64,000 nt of DNA from Streptomyces pseudovenezuelae (GTDB lineage Bacteria; Actinomycetota; Actinomycetes; Streptomycetales; Streptomycetaceae). The stretch is taken from contig NZ_KQ948145.1 in assembly GCF_001513955.1 (NCBI RefSeq), forward strand, positions 524,212 to 588,211, read 5' to 3'. Under the pieces are notes generated by a model, which saw nothing but the letters and a program-made list of their open reading frames with translations, had not been told where the DNA came from and ran no database searches. Positions 51,064 through 59,635 of this stretch are shown piece by piece. The translations under genes were made by a program, and so were the position numbers. Every line of letters starts with the position of its first letter. Within the stretch, counting starts at the first letter, position 1.

Positions 51064-52464
51064 ATGAACACGGACGTACTGATCGTCGGCGCCGGGCCGA
51101 CCGGCCTCGCGCTCGGCATCGACCTCGCCCGGCGAGGCGTGGACGCGCTGGTCGTGGAGAAGGCGGACCGGCTGTTCCCGGGCTCCCGCGGCAAGGGCAT
51201 CCAGCCGCGCACCATGGAGGTCTTCGACGACCTCGGCGTGCTCGACGCGATCCTCGCGGCCGGCGGGACCTACCCGGTCGGCATGGTCTGGCAGGACGGC
51301 GAGCGGGTCGGCGAGCACCGGATGTTCGACCCGGTCGAGCCGACGGAGGACTCGCCGTACAACGCGCCGTGGATGGTGCCGCAGTGGCGCACCCAGGAGG
51401 TGCTGTCCGCACGGCTGGAGGAGCTGGGCGGGCGGGTGTCCTTCGGCCGGGAGGCCGTCGGGCTGGAACCGGACGCGGACGGGGTGACCGTGCGCTTCAC
51501 GGCGGGCGAGGACGTCCGCGCCCGGTACGTGGTCGCCGCCGACGGCGGGCGTTCGGCCGTCCGCCGCACGCTCGGCATCGGCATGACCGGCGAGACAGTC
51601 GACCCCAATCCGCTGCTCGTCGCCGACGCCCGCGTCACCGGCCTCGACCGGGACAACTGGCACATCTTCCCGCCCCGCGGCGAGGACACCGGCTACCTCT
51701 CGATCTGCCCGCTCGCCGGCACGGAGGACTTCCAGATCGTGGCCCAGTTCCCGGAGGGCACCCGGGTGGACCTGTCCCCGGACGCCGTCCGCGAGGTCGT
51801 CGCGGCCCGCTCCCACCTCGCCCCCGAGTCGGTGACGGAGATCCGCTGGGCCTCCGACTTCCGGCCCCGCGCGGCCCTCGCGGACAGCTTCCGCTCCGGC
51901 CGGGTCTTCCTCGCCGGTGACGCGGCCCACGTCCACTCCCCCGCGGGCGGCCAGGGCCTGAACACCAGCGTCCAGGACGCGTACAACCTGGGCTGGAAGC
52001 TGGGGGCGGTGCTGCGCGCCGGGGCCCCGGCCGCCCTGCTGGACACCTACGAGGAGGAGCGCCGCCCCATCGCCGCGCAGATGCTCGGCATCTCGACGGG
52101 CGTGCACCGGGGAGAGGTCCGCCGGGGCGAGGCGACCCGCCAACTGGGCCTCGGCTACCGGGAGTCGTCCCTGACGGAGGAGACCCGCACGGCACCGAGC
52201 GGACTGCGCGCCGGCGACCGCGCCCCCGACGGCAGGCTGGGCGGCGTGCGCCTCTTCGACGCCTTCCGGGGCCCGCACTGGACGCTGGTGGCGGTCGGCG
52301 TCGAGGCACCGCGGCTGCCGGAGCCGGTGCGGGTGGTCACCGGTGAGGACCAGCCGTCGTACGGGAAGGGACTGTTCCTGGTGCGTCCGGACGGCTATGT
52401 GGGCTGGGCGGGCGAGGACGCCGCGCGGCTGGCGGGTTACGTCGGCCGGGGAATCACGCGCTAG
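51064..52464 (+). CDS. FAD-dependent aromatic monooxygenase (PheA/TetX/RdmE-like)
   Basis: 466 residues. FAD motifs are VLIVGAGPTGLALGIDLARR, the DG motif VVAADGGRSAVRRTLGI and GRVFLAGDAAHVHSPAGGQG. KGIQPRTMEVFDDLGVLDAI lines the active site. A shortened thioredoxin-like C-terminus follows, as in polyketide and rifampicin-type hydroxylases. It hydroxylates an aromatic or polyketide compound with NAD(P)H and O2. ATG 51064 is chosen, 6 nt after AAGGAG; the more upstream ATG 51058 abuts that site. The TetR neighbour and operators suggest induction by the substrate. Confidence 0.92.
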   Translation: MNTDVLIVGAGPTGLALGIDLARRGVDALVVEKADRLFPGSRGKGIQPRTMEVFDDLGVLDAILAAGGTYPVGMVWQDGERVGEHRMFDPVEPTEDSPYNAPWMVPQWRTQEVLSARLEELGGRVSFGREAVGLEPDADGVTVRFTAGEDVRARYVVAADGGRSAVRRTLGIGMTGETVDPNPLLVADARVTGLDRDNWHIFPPRGEDTGYLSICPLAGTEDFQIVAQFPEGTRVDLSPDAVREVVAARSHLAPESVTEIRWASDFRPRAALADSFRSGRVFLAGDAAHVHSPAGGQGLNTSVQDAYNLGWKLGAVLRAGAPAALLDTYEEERRPIAAQMLGISTGVHRGEVRRGEATRQLGLGYRESSLTEETRTAPSGLRAGDRAPDGRLGGVRLFDAFRGPHWTLVAVGVEAPRLPEPVRVVTGEDQPSYGKGLFLVRPDGYVGWAGEDAARLAGYVGRGITR

Positions 52465-53104
52465 CGAGCGACAGCTTCACGGCGAACCCGAGGAACAGCG
52501 CCCCGGCCGCCGAGGTCGCCCCCGCGGACAGCCGGCGCCGCCTGCGGAACGCGGCCGCCAGCCTCGTCCCGCCGAAGATCAGCGCGGTGAGGTACAGGAA
52601 GCTGGCCGCCTGCGCGAACGCCCCGAGGACGACGAAGGACAGCGCCGGATACGCGTATCCCGGATCCACGAACTGCACGAAGAAGGCGACGAAGAACAGG
52701 ATCGCCTTGGGGTTGAAGAGGCTGATCACCAGAGCCTTGCGATACGGCCGCTCACCCGGACCGGCGTCGGAGAGCTCCGCCTCGGCCACGGGCGACCGCC
52801 GGGACCGCCACATCCCCCACGCGGCGCGCAGCATGCCCGCCGCGAGCCAGGTCAGGTACCCGGCTCCCACGTACTTCACGATCCCGAAGAGCACGGCGTT
52901 GGCCTGGAGCAGCGAGGCGACCCCGGCCGCCGACAGGGTCATCAGCACCGCGTCCCCGCACCACACCCCGGCGGCGGCGGTGTACCCGGCCCGCACTCCC
53001 CGCCGCGCGGCGACGGAGACGACGTACAGCGAGTTGGGGCCGGGCAGCAGGACGATCAGGACGAGGCCCGCGAGGTAGGTGGGGAGGTCTATGACACCGA
53101 ACAT
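52454..53104 (-). CDS. LysE/RhtB-family amino-acid exporter
   Basis: 216 residues with six membrane segments. Helix 1 carries the family motif YLAGLVLIVLLPGPNSLYVV, then RRGVRAGYTAAAGVWCGDAV and ALVISLFNPKAILFFVAFFV. It probably exports an amino acid or homoserine-lactone-like compound. The start codon ATG 53104 has no good Shine-Dalgarno; upstream in-frame codons exist but add only polar residues. Its 3' end overlaps the monooxygenase gene by 11 nt, tail to tail. Confidence 0.88.
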   Translation of the reverse strand: MFGVIDLPTYLAGLVLIVLLPGPNSLYVVSVAARRGVRAGYTAAAGVWCGDAVLMTLSAAGVASLLQANAVLFGIVKYVGAGYLTWLAAGMLRAAWGMWRSRRSPVAEAELSDAGPGERPYRKALVISLFNPKAILFFVAFFVQFVDPGYAYPALSFVVLGAFAQAASFLYLTALIFGGTRLAAAFRRRRRLSAGATSAAGALFLGFAVKLSLASA

Positions 53105-53121
53105 GCAGACGAGTGTCGCAC

Positions 53122-54702
53122 TCAGAACGCGTCCGAGGGGACGTAGGTCCCCCACACCTCGCGCAGCGCGTTGCACACCTCGCCCACCGTCGCCCGGGCC
53201 TTCAGCGCGTCCTTCATCGGGTACAGGACGTTGTCCTCGCCCTCGGCCGCCTTCTTGAGGGCGGCGAGGGCCGCGTCCACCGCGGCCCGGTCGCGTTCGG
53301 CGCGGAGCCTCGCGAGGCGTTCGGCCTGCCGGGCCTCGATGGCCGGGTCGACGCGGAGCGGCTCGTACGGCTCCTCCTCGTCGAGCCGGAAGCGGTTGAC
53401 GCCCACGACCACCCGCTCACCGGAGTCGGTCTCCTGGGCGATCCGGTAGGCGTTGCGCTCGATCTCGTCCTTCTGGAAGCCGTGCTCGATGGCGGCGACC
53501 GCGCCACCGAGGTCCTCGACCCGGCGCATCAGGTCCAGCGCGGCCGCCTCGACGTCGTCGGTCATCGTCTCGACGACGTACGAGCCCGCGAACGGGTCGA
53601 CCGTCGCCGTCACGTCCGTCTCGTGGGCCAGCACCTGCTGGGTGCGCAGGGCCAGCCGGGCGGACCTGTCGGTCGGCAGGGCGATGGCCTCGTCGAAGGA
53701 GTTGGTGTGCAGCGACTGCGTGCCGCCGAGGACGGCCGCCAGACCCTGGACGGCGACCCGGACCAGGTTCACCTCCGGCTGCTGGGCCGTCAGCTGCACC
53801 CCGGCCGTCTGCGTGTGGAAGCGCAGCATCAGCGACTTCGGGTTCCGCGCGCCGAACTCGTCGCGCATCACCTTCGCCCAGATCCGCCTGGCCGCGCGGA
53901 ACTTGGCGACCTCCTCCAGGATCGTCGTCCGCGCGACGAAGAAGAACGACAGCCGGGGGGCGAAGTCGTCGACGTCCATGCCGGCCGCGACCGCCGTGCG
54001 CACGTACTCGATGCCGTCGGCGAGGGTGAAGGCGATCTCCTGCGCGGGCGAGGCACCCGCCTCCGCCATGTGGTAGCCGGAGATCGAGATCGTGTTCCAC
54101 CGCGGGATCTCGGCCCTGCAGTACTTGAAGATGTCGGCGGTCAGCCGCAGCGAGGGCTTGGGCGGGAAGATGTACGTCCCGCGCGCGATGTACTCCTTCA
54201 GCACGTCGTTCTGGATCGTGCCGGTGAGGCGGTCGGCGCCGGCTCCCTGCTCCTCGGCGACCAGTTGGTACAGCAGGAGCAGGAGAGCGGCCGGGGCGTT
54301 GATCGTCATCGAGGTGGAGACCTGGTCCAGCGGGATCCCGCCGAACAGCACCCGCATGTCGTCGACCGAGTCGATCGCCACTCCGACCTTGCCGACCTCG
54401 CCGTGGGCGATCGGGGCGTCGGAGTCGTGGCCCATCTGGGTGGGCAGGTCGAAGGCGACCGACAGTCCCGTCGTGCCGTGCGCGATCAGCTGCCGGTAGC
54501 GGGCGTTGGACTCCGTCGCCGTGCCGAAACCGGCGTACTGACGCATGGTCCAGGGGCGGCCCGTGTACATCGACGGGTACACGCCGCGCGTGAAGGGGTA
54601 CCCGCCCGGCTCGCCGAGCTTCTCCTCGGGGTCCCAGCCCTGGAGGGCCTCGGGGCCGTAGACGGGTTCGATGGGCAGTCCGGACTCCGACTCACGCGTC
54701 AT
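53122..54702 (-). CDS. Methylmalonyl-CoA mutase-like large subunit lacking a B12-binding domain
   Basis: 526 residues covering only the TIM-barrel substrate domain: [52 protein letters not shown] and [34 protein letters not shown] and [20 protein letters not shown] follow. The cobalamin domain (DxHxxG) of full-length mutases is absent, so a separate small subunit encoded elsewhere is needed, as for isobutyryl-CoA or hydroxyisobutyryl-CoA mutases. It rearranges a CoA thioester's carbon skeleton. The ATG at 54702 lies 7 nt after TACCGT, so it is probably leaderless. GTG 54711 is an alternative. Confidence 0.92.
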   Translation of the reverse strand: MTRESESGLPIEPVYGPEALQGWDPEEKLGEPGGYPFTRGVYPSMYTGRPWTMRQYAGFGTATESNARYRQLIAHGTTGLSVAFDLPTQMGHDSDAPIAHGEVGKVGVAIDSVDDMRVLFGGIPLDQVSTSMTINAPAALLLLLYQLVAEEQGAGADRLTGTIQNDVLKEYIARGTYIFPPKPSLRLTADIFKYCRAEIPRWNTISISGYHMAEAGASPAQEIAFTLADGIEYVRTAVAAGMDVDDFAPRLSFFFVARTTILEEVAKFRAARRIWAKVMRDEFGARNPKSLMLRFHTQTAGVQLTAQQPEVNLVRVAVQGLAAVLGGTQSLHTNSFDEAIALPTDRSARLALRTQQVLAHETDVTATVDPFAGSYVVETMTDDVEAAALDLMRRVEDLGGAVAAIEHGFQKDEIERNAYRIAQETDSGERVVVGVNRFRLDEEEPYEPLRVDPAIEARQAERLARLRAERDRAAVDAALAALKKAAEGEDNVLYPMKDALKARATVGEVCNALREVWGTYVPSDAF

Positions 54703-54781
54703 GCCCACCACGGTATTGCGGTCTCGGGCGAAGCGCCGCCGGGTCGTTCGCGACCGGCCCTCCGGGGGGAGACATCAGGGG

Positions 54782-55660
54782 ATGCCGGTGAGACGACTGG
54801 GGGTCCGGATGCGTAGTACGGGCATGGGGAGATCGTTCGCCACGCTGCTGGTCCTGGCGCTGGCCTGCGGCTGCACGGTGACCGCCGGCGGGGACAAGGA
54901 CGGCGGGCGGCACCTGCCCGTGCGGATCGAGGTCCCGGAGCACAGCACACCGCCGCGGCACAGCACACCGCCGGCGGACGACGACGCGAAGCCGGGTGCG
55001 ACGACACCGTCCGCCGGGGCCGCCGCGCCCGCCGTGCTGTGGTCGCGGGGCGACTCCGGGCGGGACGTACGGGAGTTGCAGGCCCGGCTGCGTGAGGTCG
55101 CCTGGCTCCACGACGGGCCGACCGGGTCGTACGACGATCTCACCGAGCGAGCGGTGAAGGGCTTCCAGGGCAAGCGCGGGCTGCCGAGGACCGGGAGGAC
55201 CGACACGGTCACCTGGAAGCGGCTGAAGGGCATGACGCACGAGCCGGGCAAGTGGGAGCTGTATCTGATGGGCGGCCAGCCGGCCGACGCGCCGGACGCC
55301 CGCTGTCTGACCGGGCGGGTGCTGTGCATCAGCAAGACGAGCCGGACCCTGCGCTGGATGATCGACGGGCGGACGGTCATGACCGTGCCGGTCCGCTTCG
55401 GCTCGGTGGGCACACCGACCCGCGAGGGCGTGTTCAGCGTCTACTGGAAGTCACGGCACCATGTGTCGACGCTCTACGACTCCCCCATGCCGTACGCCAT
55501 GTTCTTCAGCGGCGGCCAGGCGGTGCACTACTCGGCCGACTTCGCGGCCCACGGTTACGCGGGCGGCTCCCACGGCTGCGTCAACGTCCGCGACGAGGCG
55601 GCGATCGCGGACCTGTTCGCCCAGGTGAGGAGCGGCGACAAGGTCGTCGTCCACTGGTGA
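54782..55660 (+). CDS. L,D-transpeptidase with peptidoglycan-binding domain, probable lipoprotein
   Basis: 292 residues. A lipoprotein-type signal (SFATLLVLALACGCTVTAGG) is followed by a Pro/Thr-rich linker and a PG_binding_1 domain (SRGDSGRDVRELQARLREV, LTERAVKGFQGKRGLPRTG). The C-terminal YkuD domain carries the catalytic HGYAGGSHGCVNVRD (Cys in SHGC). It forms 3-3 cross-links in peptidoglycan or anchors proteins at the outer face of the membrane. The ATG at 54782 is preceded by GGAG at 10 nt; 54809 and 54824 are also possible. It is divergent from the mutase gene. Confidence 0.9.
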   Translation: MPVRRLGVRMRSTGMGRSFATLLVLALACGCTVTAGGDKDGGRHLPVRIEVPEHSTPPRHSTPPADDDAKPGATTPSAGAAAPAVLWSRGDSGRDVRELQARLREVAWLHDGPTGSYDDLTERAVKGFQGKRGLPRTGRTDTVTWKRLKGMTHEPGKWELYLMGGQPADAPDARCLTGRVLCISKTSRTLRWMIDGRTVMTVPVRFGSVGTPTREGVFSVYWKSRHHVSTLYDSPMPYAMFFSGGQAVHYSADFAAHGYAGGSHGCVNVRDEAAIADLFAQVRSGDKVVVHW

Positions 55661-55680
55661 CGTCCGCGCGAGGGAATCAG

Positions 55681-55720
55681 GGGCGCGGACGGGACCGGGG
55701 GAACGTGTCCCGCCCGCGCC
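55681..55720 (+). terminator. Terminator hairpin after the L,D-transpeptidase gene
   Basis: GGCGCGGACGGGAC (55682-55695) pairs with GTCCCGCCCGCGCC (55707-55720) with one mismatch and an 11-nt loop, 21 nt after the stop. Confidence 0.75.
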
Positions 55721-55882
55721 AGGTGCACGAGCCGTAGGTACGGGGGGAACCCCGGCTCTGTGCGACGGCCGATGACCAGTCGGCTCACTCAGTACTGCGC
55801 TCCGGCCCCCGAAAACGTCACACCCACCGCGAAAGATTTCGGGGCGGGTGAGAAAAGTGCAGTTCAGCGGCTTGGCGCGCGG

Positions 55883-56935
55883 TCAGAGTGCGCTGTACGA
55901 CGGGCTCGGGGCCGGCTCCGGTGACATCGTTGCCCCGGATGTGGCGAGCGGGGCGCCGGACGCGGTGTCGCCCTCGGGGGCGTGGTGGTTCTTGCGGGGG
56001 GACGTGAACTGGTTGCCGTGGTGACCGTGCCCGTCGCCCCGGCCGTGCCCGTCGCCGGGGCCGCCCTTGTCGCTGTCCTCGTGGTCGCCGGTGTCCTCGC
56101 CCTTGCCGTCGCCCTTGCGGTCGTCGGGGGCGGACTGGGCGTCGCCCCGGGTGCCGGTGCCGGACAGGACGCCCTTGCAGTACTTCCAGACCTGGGAGGC
56201 ACCGCCCGCCGCGCTCTCCAGGGAGCGCTCGCGGTGCGAGTCGAGCTTCTTGCCGGCGCGCACGTCCCGGCAGGCCGAGGCGGCTCCGTTCCCGTCGCGC
56301 CGGGGCCGTACGCCCAGCCCCTCGGAGCCCTTGTCGGGCGTCGTCCCGGTGTCGCCGCGTGCCGTGTCCCGGGAGCCGGCCCCTGCGGAGGGGGAGCCCT
56401 CGGGCGAGGGCACGACCTCAGGAGCCGGGGCCGACGGCGAGTCGAACGTGCGGTCCGGGGTGGCGGCGGCCGACACCGTCGCCGCGGGTTCCGGTTCGCC
56501 GTCCCCGAGGTGCGGAAGCACGCCGATTCCGGCCGCGACGGCCACTCCGCCCACCATCCCGACGGTCAGTACGGCGGCCAGTGCGAGGTGCGCGGGACGC
56601 CGTCGGCGGGGACGTCCGGGCGCCGCGTCCGGGGCGCCGATGCGCACGAGACCGGCGTCGGCGGAACCGGTTCCGGTCCGGTGCCGGCCCCGGGCGGGCG
56701 GGCTCACCCAGTCGTCCGCACGCTCCGCGCGCACCTTGCGGAACGCGGCCAGCGCGGCCTCCTCACCGGGGAGTCCGTCGCTGGTCGGGGCGGGTTCCAC
56801 GGTCAGCGCGTCCAGCGTTTTCGCTAGCCGCTCGGCCTGGTCGCGGGCGGCCTCGTCGACAGCTTCCAGTGACTCGCCGCGCAGCAACCGCTCCGCTGTC
56901 TCGAGGTCCAGCCACCTGTAGCGCTCGTCGGCCAT
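55883..56935 (-). CDS. Membrane protein paired with ECF sigma factor (module 1)
   Basis: 350 residues. The cytoplasmic N-terminal 115 residues include RYRWLDLETAERLLRGESLE and AALAAFRKVRAERADDWV. A single membrane helix lies at about 120-143 (LALAAVLTVGMVGGVAVAAG). The outer part is long and disordered, rich in Pro, Ser, Gly, Asp and His, with a small conserved Cys-containing patch (ACRDVRAGKKLDS, WKYCKGVL). The topology and TGATG coupling to the sigma gene fit an anti-sigma factor, but no HxxxCxxC zinc motif is present. It is paralogous to 57921-58790. Confidence 0.7.
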   Translation of the reverse strand: MADERYRWLDLETAERLLRGESLEAVDEAARDQAERLAKTLDALTVEPAPTSDGLPGEEAALAAFRKVRAERADDWVSPPARGRHRTGTGSADAGLVRIGAPDAAPGRPRRRRPAHLALAAVLTVGMVGGVAVAAGIGVLPHLGDGEPEPAATVSAAATPDRTFDSPSAPAPEVVPSPEGSPSAGAGSRDTARGDTGTTPDKGSEGLGVRPRRDGNGAASACRDVRAGKKLDSHRERSLESAAGGASQVWKYCKGVLSGTGTRGDAQSAPDDRKGDGKGEDTGDHEDSDKGGPGDGHGRGDGHGHHGNQFTSPRKNHHAPEGDTASGAPLATSGATMSPEPAPSPSYSAL

Positions 56936-57597
56936 CACATGTCCTTCTGCGTCCGCGGACGCATATGCGTCACACTCGCGGACGTCACCGCACCGTCCTG
57001 CGGTTCTCGCTGCGGGGGCAGGGCGTCGAGCACGCCGGCCGATTCCGGATCCTCGCCGAGGAGCTCGGCGAGCCGTTTCAGACCCCGGTGCGCGGCCGTC
57101 CGTACCGCGCCGGGACGCTTGCCGAGGGTCTCGGCCGCGGTCTTGGCGTCCAGGCCGACCACCACGCGCAGCACCACGGCCTCGGCCTGGTCCTGGGGCA
57201 GCCGGGCGATGAGCGAGAGGGTGGTGTCGGTGGCCAGCGCCTCGATGGCCTCGCCCGCGGTGTCCGACGCGGCGGGCTTCCCGGTCAGCTCGGTCTCGTC
57301 GCCGCCGATGGCGGGGCGGCGGCCGCGCATCCGGATGTGGTCGAGGGCGCGGTTGCGGGCTATCCGGGCGGCCCAGCCTCGGAAACGGTCCGCGTCCCCG
57401 TCGAAGCGGTCCAGGTCACGGGCTATCTGGAGCCAGGCCTCGGAGGCCACGTCCTCGGCGTCCGGATCTCCGACCAGTGTCCGGACGTATCCGAGCAGCC
57501 GCGGGTGCACCGCGCGGTACACAGTCCGGAACGCGGTCTCGTCCCCGTCCTGTGCCGCAAGCACCGCGGCAGTCAACTCCGCGTCGTCCCCCAGCAC
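56935..57597 (-). CDS. ECF RNA polymerase sigma factor (module 1)
   Basis: 220 residues. Region 2: FRTVYRAVHPRLLGYVRTLV, DAEDVASEAWLQIARDLDRF, FRGWAARIARNRALDHIRMR. Region 4: LIARLPQDQAEAVVLRVVVG, LDAKTAAETLGKRPGAVRTA, HRGLKRLAELL. The 30-residue C-terminal tail is polar. The GTG at 57597 follows GAGGA. It shares strong similarity with the second sigma factor at 58787-59443, and each is coupled to a one-helix membrane protein, so the pair arose by duplication. Confidence 0.92.
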   Translation of the reverse strand: MLGDDAELTAAVLAAQDGDETAFRTVYRAVHPRLLGYVRTLVGDPDAEDVASEAWLQIARDLDRFDGDADRFRGWAARIARNRALDHIRMRGRRPAIGGDETELTGKPAASDTAGEAIEALATDTTLSLIARLPQDQAEAVVLRVVVGLDAKTAAETLGKRPGAVRTAAHRGLKRLAELLGEDPESAGVLDALPPQREPQDGAVTSASVTHMRPRTQKDM

Positions 57598-57920
57598 CCG
57601 TGAATCCTCAATACGTGGTCGCGATCGATGGTCGCCGCTTCGAGCCGTCGAGGGGTTGTGGTGATCGTTCGAGAGTCGCGTTGATCATTCAACTTCCGCG
57701 CCCGGCGCGAAAGGCACGTTACGACCTGAAACCGCTGCTCGTCCATGTCAGTACAAAATGCAACGACCTCGTGATCCGGAGCTGGTCCGGTGGGGTGTGA
57801 CAGAAACCGCACTCATGACGCTGAAGAAAGTACGGGCCGCCGCGCGGCCCGTGCCGCGCGACGGCCGGGGCCTCTCCTGTGGGGGGTGGCGGCCCCGGCC
57901 GTCGCCTCGGCCGCCCCGGG
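57598..57920. other. 323-bp gap between the two sigma modules
   Basis: It holds the promoter region of the first sigma gene, with a locally AT-richer stretch (about 57640-57780), and the 3' side of module 2. I see no open frame with coding character, no RNA gene and no clear hairpin. Confidence 0.5.
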
Positions 57921-58790
57921 TCACTGCTTGCCGGACTTGTTCCCGTCCGCGTTCTGCCCGCCGCCCGCCTTGTCCTTCTGGTTGCCCTGAATCGCGCCGC
58001 CCGCGTCGTCGGAGTTCTGCGCGTCACCGCCCCCGCCGTTCGCGTTCGCCGCGCCCTTGGCCGCGTTCGCGCTCTGCGCGTCGGCCGCGTCCGTCAGCGC
58101 GGTGCAGTAAGCGCTCACGTTCGCCTCGCCGCCGGCCGCCGTCACGAGCCGCTGGAACGCCGTGGAGTCCAGCGCCTTGCCGCGGCCCCGCAGCTTCTCG
58201 TACGCACGACAGTGGGCCAGGGTGTCCTTCGCGGTGGGCGGACGGTCCGACGGAGCGGACGCGGAGGGCCGGGTGCCGACGCGCGACGGGGCCGAGGTGC
58301 TCACCGGGACGCTCGGGCGGGCGTCCGGTTCCCCTGCCGCGCCCCGGTCATGACCGCCGCCCGCCGAACCGATCGCCGCGTACGCGACCCCGCCGAGGGT
58401 GAGGCTCGCCAGGAGCACGGAGAGCGTTGCCTTCAGCGAACGCGCCCTGCTCCGCCGCGGGCGGGCGCGCCAGTCGTCGCGCCGGCGCGTGCGCGCCCGA
58501 TGCTCCCCGGCGTCCCTCGCCGCCCGAAAGGCCGCCACGGCCCGCCGCTCCCCCTCGTCCTCGCACTTCTCGTCACGGATGGCCGCGGCGAGCAGCGCTT
58601 CCAGGGGGCTGTCCTCGGACCGGGGCCTCCCGTCGTACGCCTGCTCCCGGCCGGGCGTCGCGCCCTCGCCCCGCGCCCGTCCCCGCACGGCCTTCGCCGG
58701 GCGCGCATGCCGGCGGCCGAAGGCATCGCCGCTCCGCTCGTCACCCATGCCGTGTCCGTCCCTGTCCGACGTGGCGTCCTGCCCTGTCAT
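57921..58790 (-). CDS. Membrane protein paired with ECF sigma factor (module 2)
   Basis: 289 residues. The very basic, polar cytoplasmic N-terminus holds SPLEALLAAAIRDEKCEDEG and RRAVAAFRAARDAGEHRART. One membrane helix sits at about 119-142 (LSVLLASLTLGGVAYAAIGS). The outer region is Pro/Ser-rich and then contains a Cys-bearing block, LAHCRAYEKLRGRGKALDST and ANVSAYCTAL, like that of module 1, with a Gly/Asn/Asp tail. It overlaps the sigma stop (ATGA). It lacks the zinc anti-sigma motif. An anti-sigma role is inferred from arrangement alone. Confidence 0.7.
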   Translation of the reverse strand: MTGQDATSDRDGHGMGDERSGDAFGRRHARPAKAVRGRARGEGATPGREQAYDGRPRSEDSPLEALLAAAIRDEKCEDEGERRAVAAFRAARDAGEHRARTRRRDDWRARPRRSRARSLKATLSVLLASLTLGGVAYAAIGSAGGGHDRGAAGEPDARPSVPVSTSAPSRVGTRPSASAPSDRPPTAKDTLAHCRAYEKLRGRGKALDSTAFQRLVTAAGGEANVSAYCTALTDAADAQSANAAKGAANANGGGGDAQNSDDAGGAIQGNQKDKAGGGQNADGNKSGKQ

Positions 58791-59443
58791 GTCGACTCCC
58801 CCAGCGTCCGGGAGCCGTCATCCGTCACACTCTCGACGCCCAGCTGATGCGCCAGCCGCTTCAGACCCCGGTACGCGGCGGTGCGCACCGCGCCGGGGCG
58901 CTTGCCGAGGACGCGGGCCGCGGCGGGGCCGTCCAGTCCGACCACCACCCGCAGCAGCACCGCCTCGGCCTGGTCCCGCGGCAGCCCCCGGACCAGTTCC
59001 AGGGCGTACTCGGTGGAGAGTGACTCCAGCGCCTGGTCGTGGGTGCTGTACGGGCCGGGCAGGTCCAGCATGTCCTGTTCCAGCGCCGCCGACCGGGGCC
59101 GCACCTTCTGCCGGCGCAGATGGTCCAGGGCCCGGTGCCGGGCGATGGTCGCGGTCCAGCCCCTGAAGCCCGCCCCGTCCCCCCGGAACCGGCGCAGGTC
59201 CCGGGCGATCTCCAGCCAGGCGTCCGACGCCACGTCCTCCGCGTCCTCCCCGACCAGCCCGCGCAGATACCCGAGCAGTCCGGGCTGCACCAGCCGGTAG
59301 GCGACCGCGAAGGCGGTCTCGTCGCCCTCCTGGGCCCGCGCGACAGCCGCACCCAGTTCCCCGTCGTGTGCCTGCGCGCGGCGGGGTTCCCCTCCCTGGC
59401 CCAAGAACTTTCCTGTCCGTACCGGTTCGTGGCGGTTCCGCAC
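58787..59443 (-). CDS. ECF RNA polymerase sigma factor (module 2)
   Basis: About 218 residues from GTG 59443, or 205 from a TTG at 59404 that has the better Shine-Dalgarno (AGGAAAG). Region 2: FAVAYRLVQPGLLGYLRGLV, DAEDVASDAWLEIARDLRRF, FRGWTATIARHRALDHLRRQ. Region 4: LVRGLPRDQAEAVLLRVVVG, LGKRPGAVRTAAYRGLKRLA. The GKRPGAVRTAA recognition helix is the same as in module 1, suggesting overlapping promoter preference. The downstream membrane protein is translationally coupled. Confidence 0.88.
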   Translation of the reverse strand: MRNRHEPVRTGKFLGQGGEPRRAQAHDGELGAAVARAQEGDETAFAVAYRLVQPGLLGYLRGLVGEDAEDVASDAWLEIARDLRRFRGDGAGFRGWTATIARHRALDHLRRQKVRPRSAALEQDMLDLPGPYSTHDQALESLSTEYALELVRGLPRDQAEAVLLRVVVGLDGPAAARVLGKRPGAVRTAAYRGLKRLAHQLGVESVTDDGSRTLGEST

Positions 59444-59585
59444 CCTCCGGCACGGTCGCCCTTGCCCATGTCCCCCACGGTCAACAGCGCCGGACTTCAC
59501 AGAAGTGTCACAGCGGGCCGGACATCCCGGGCACCCCGCATCGCACACGTGTGACACCTGGCAGGCTTCGTACGCTGTGTAGATG

Positions 59586-59609
59586 CCACCTGTGTGACAG
59601 GTGGTTTTT
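59586..59609 (+). terminator. Hairpin plus T-run in the leader of the PGRP gene
   Basis: CCACCTGT and ACAGGTGG arms (8 bp, 3-nt loop) are followed by TTTTT, 27 nt before the GTG start of the amidase gene. It has intrinsic-terminator form but sits upstream of a gene on the same strand. Confidence 0.6.
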
Positions 59610-59635
59610 GTGTGACCAAATTCAGGGGTGGGGTA

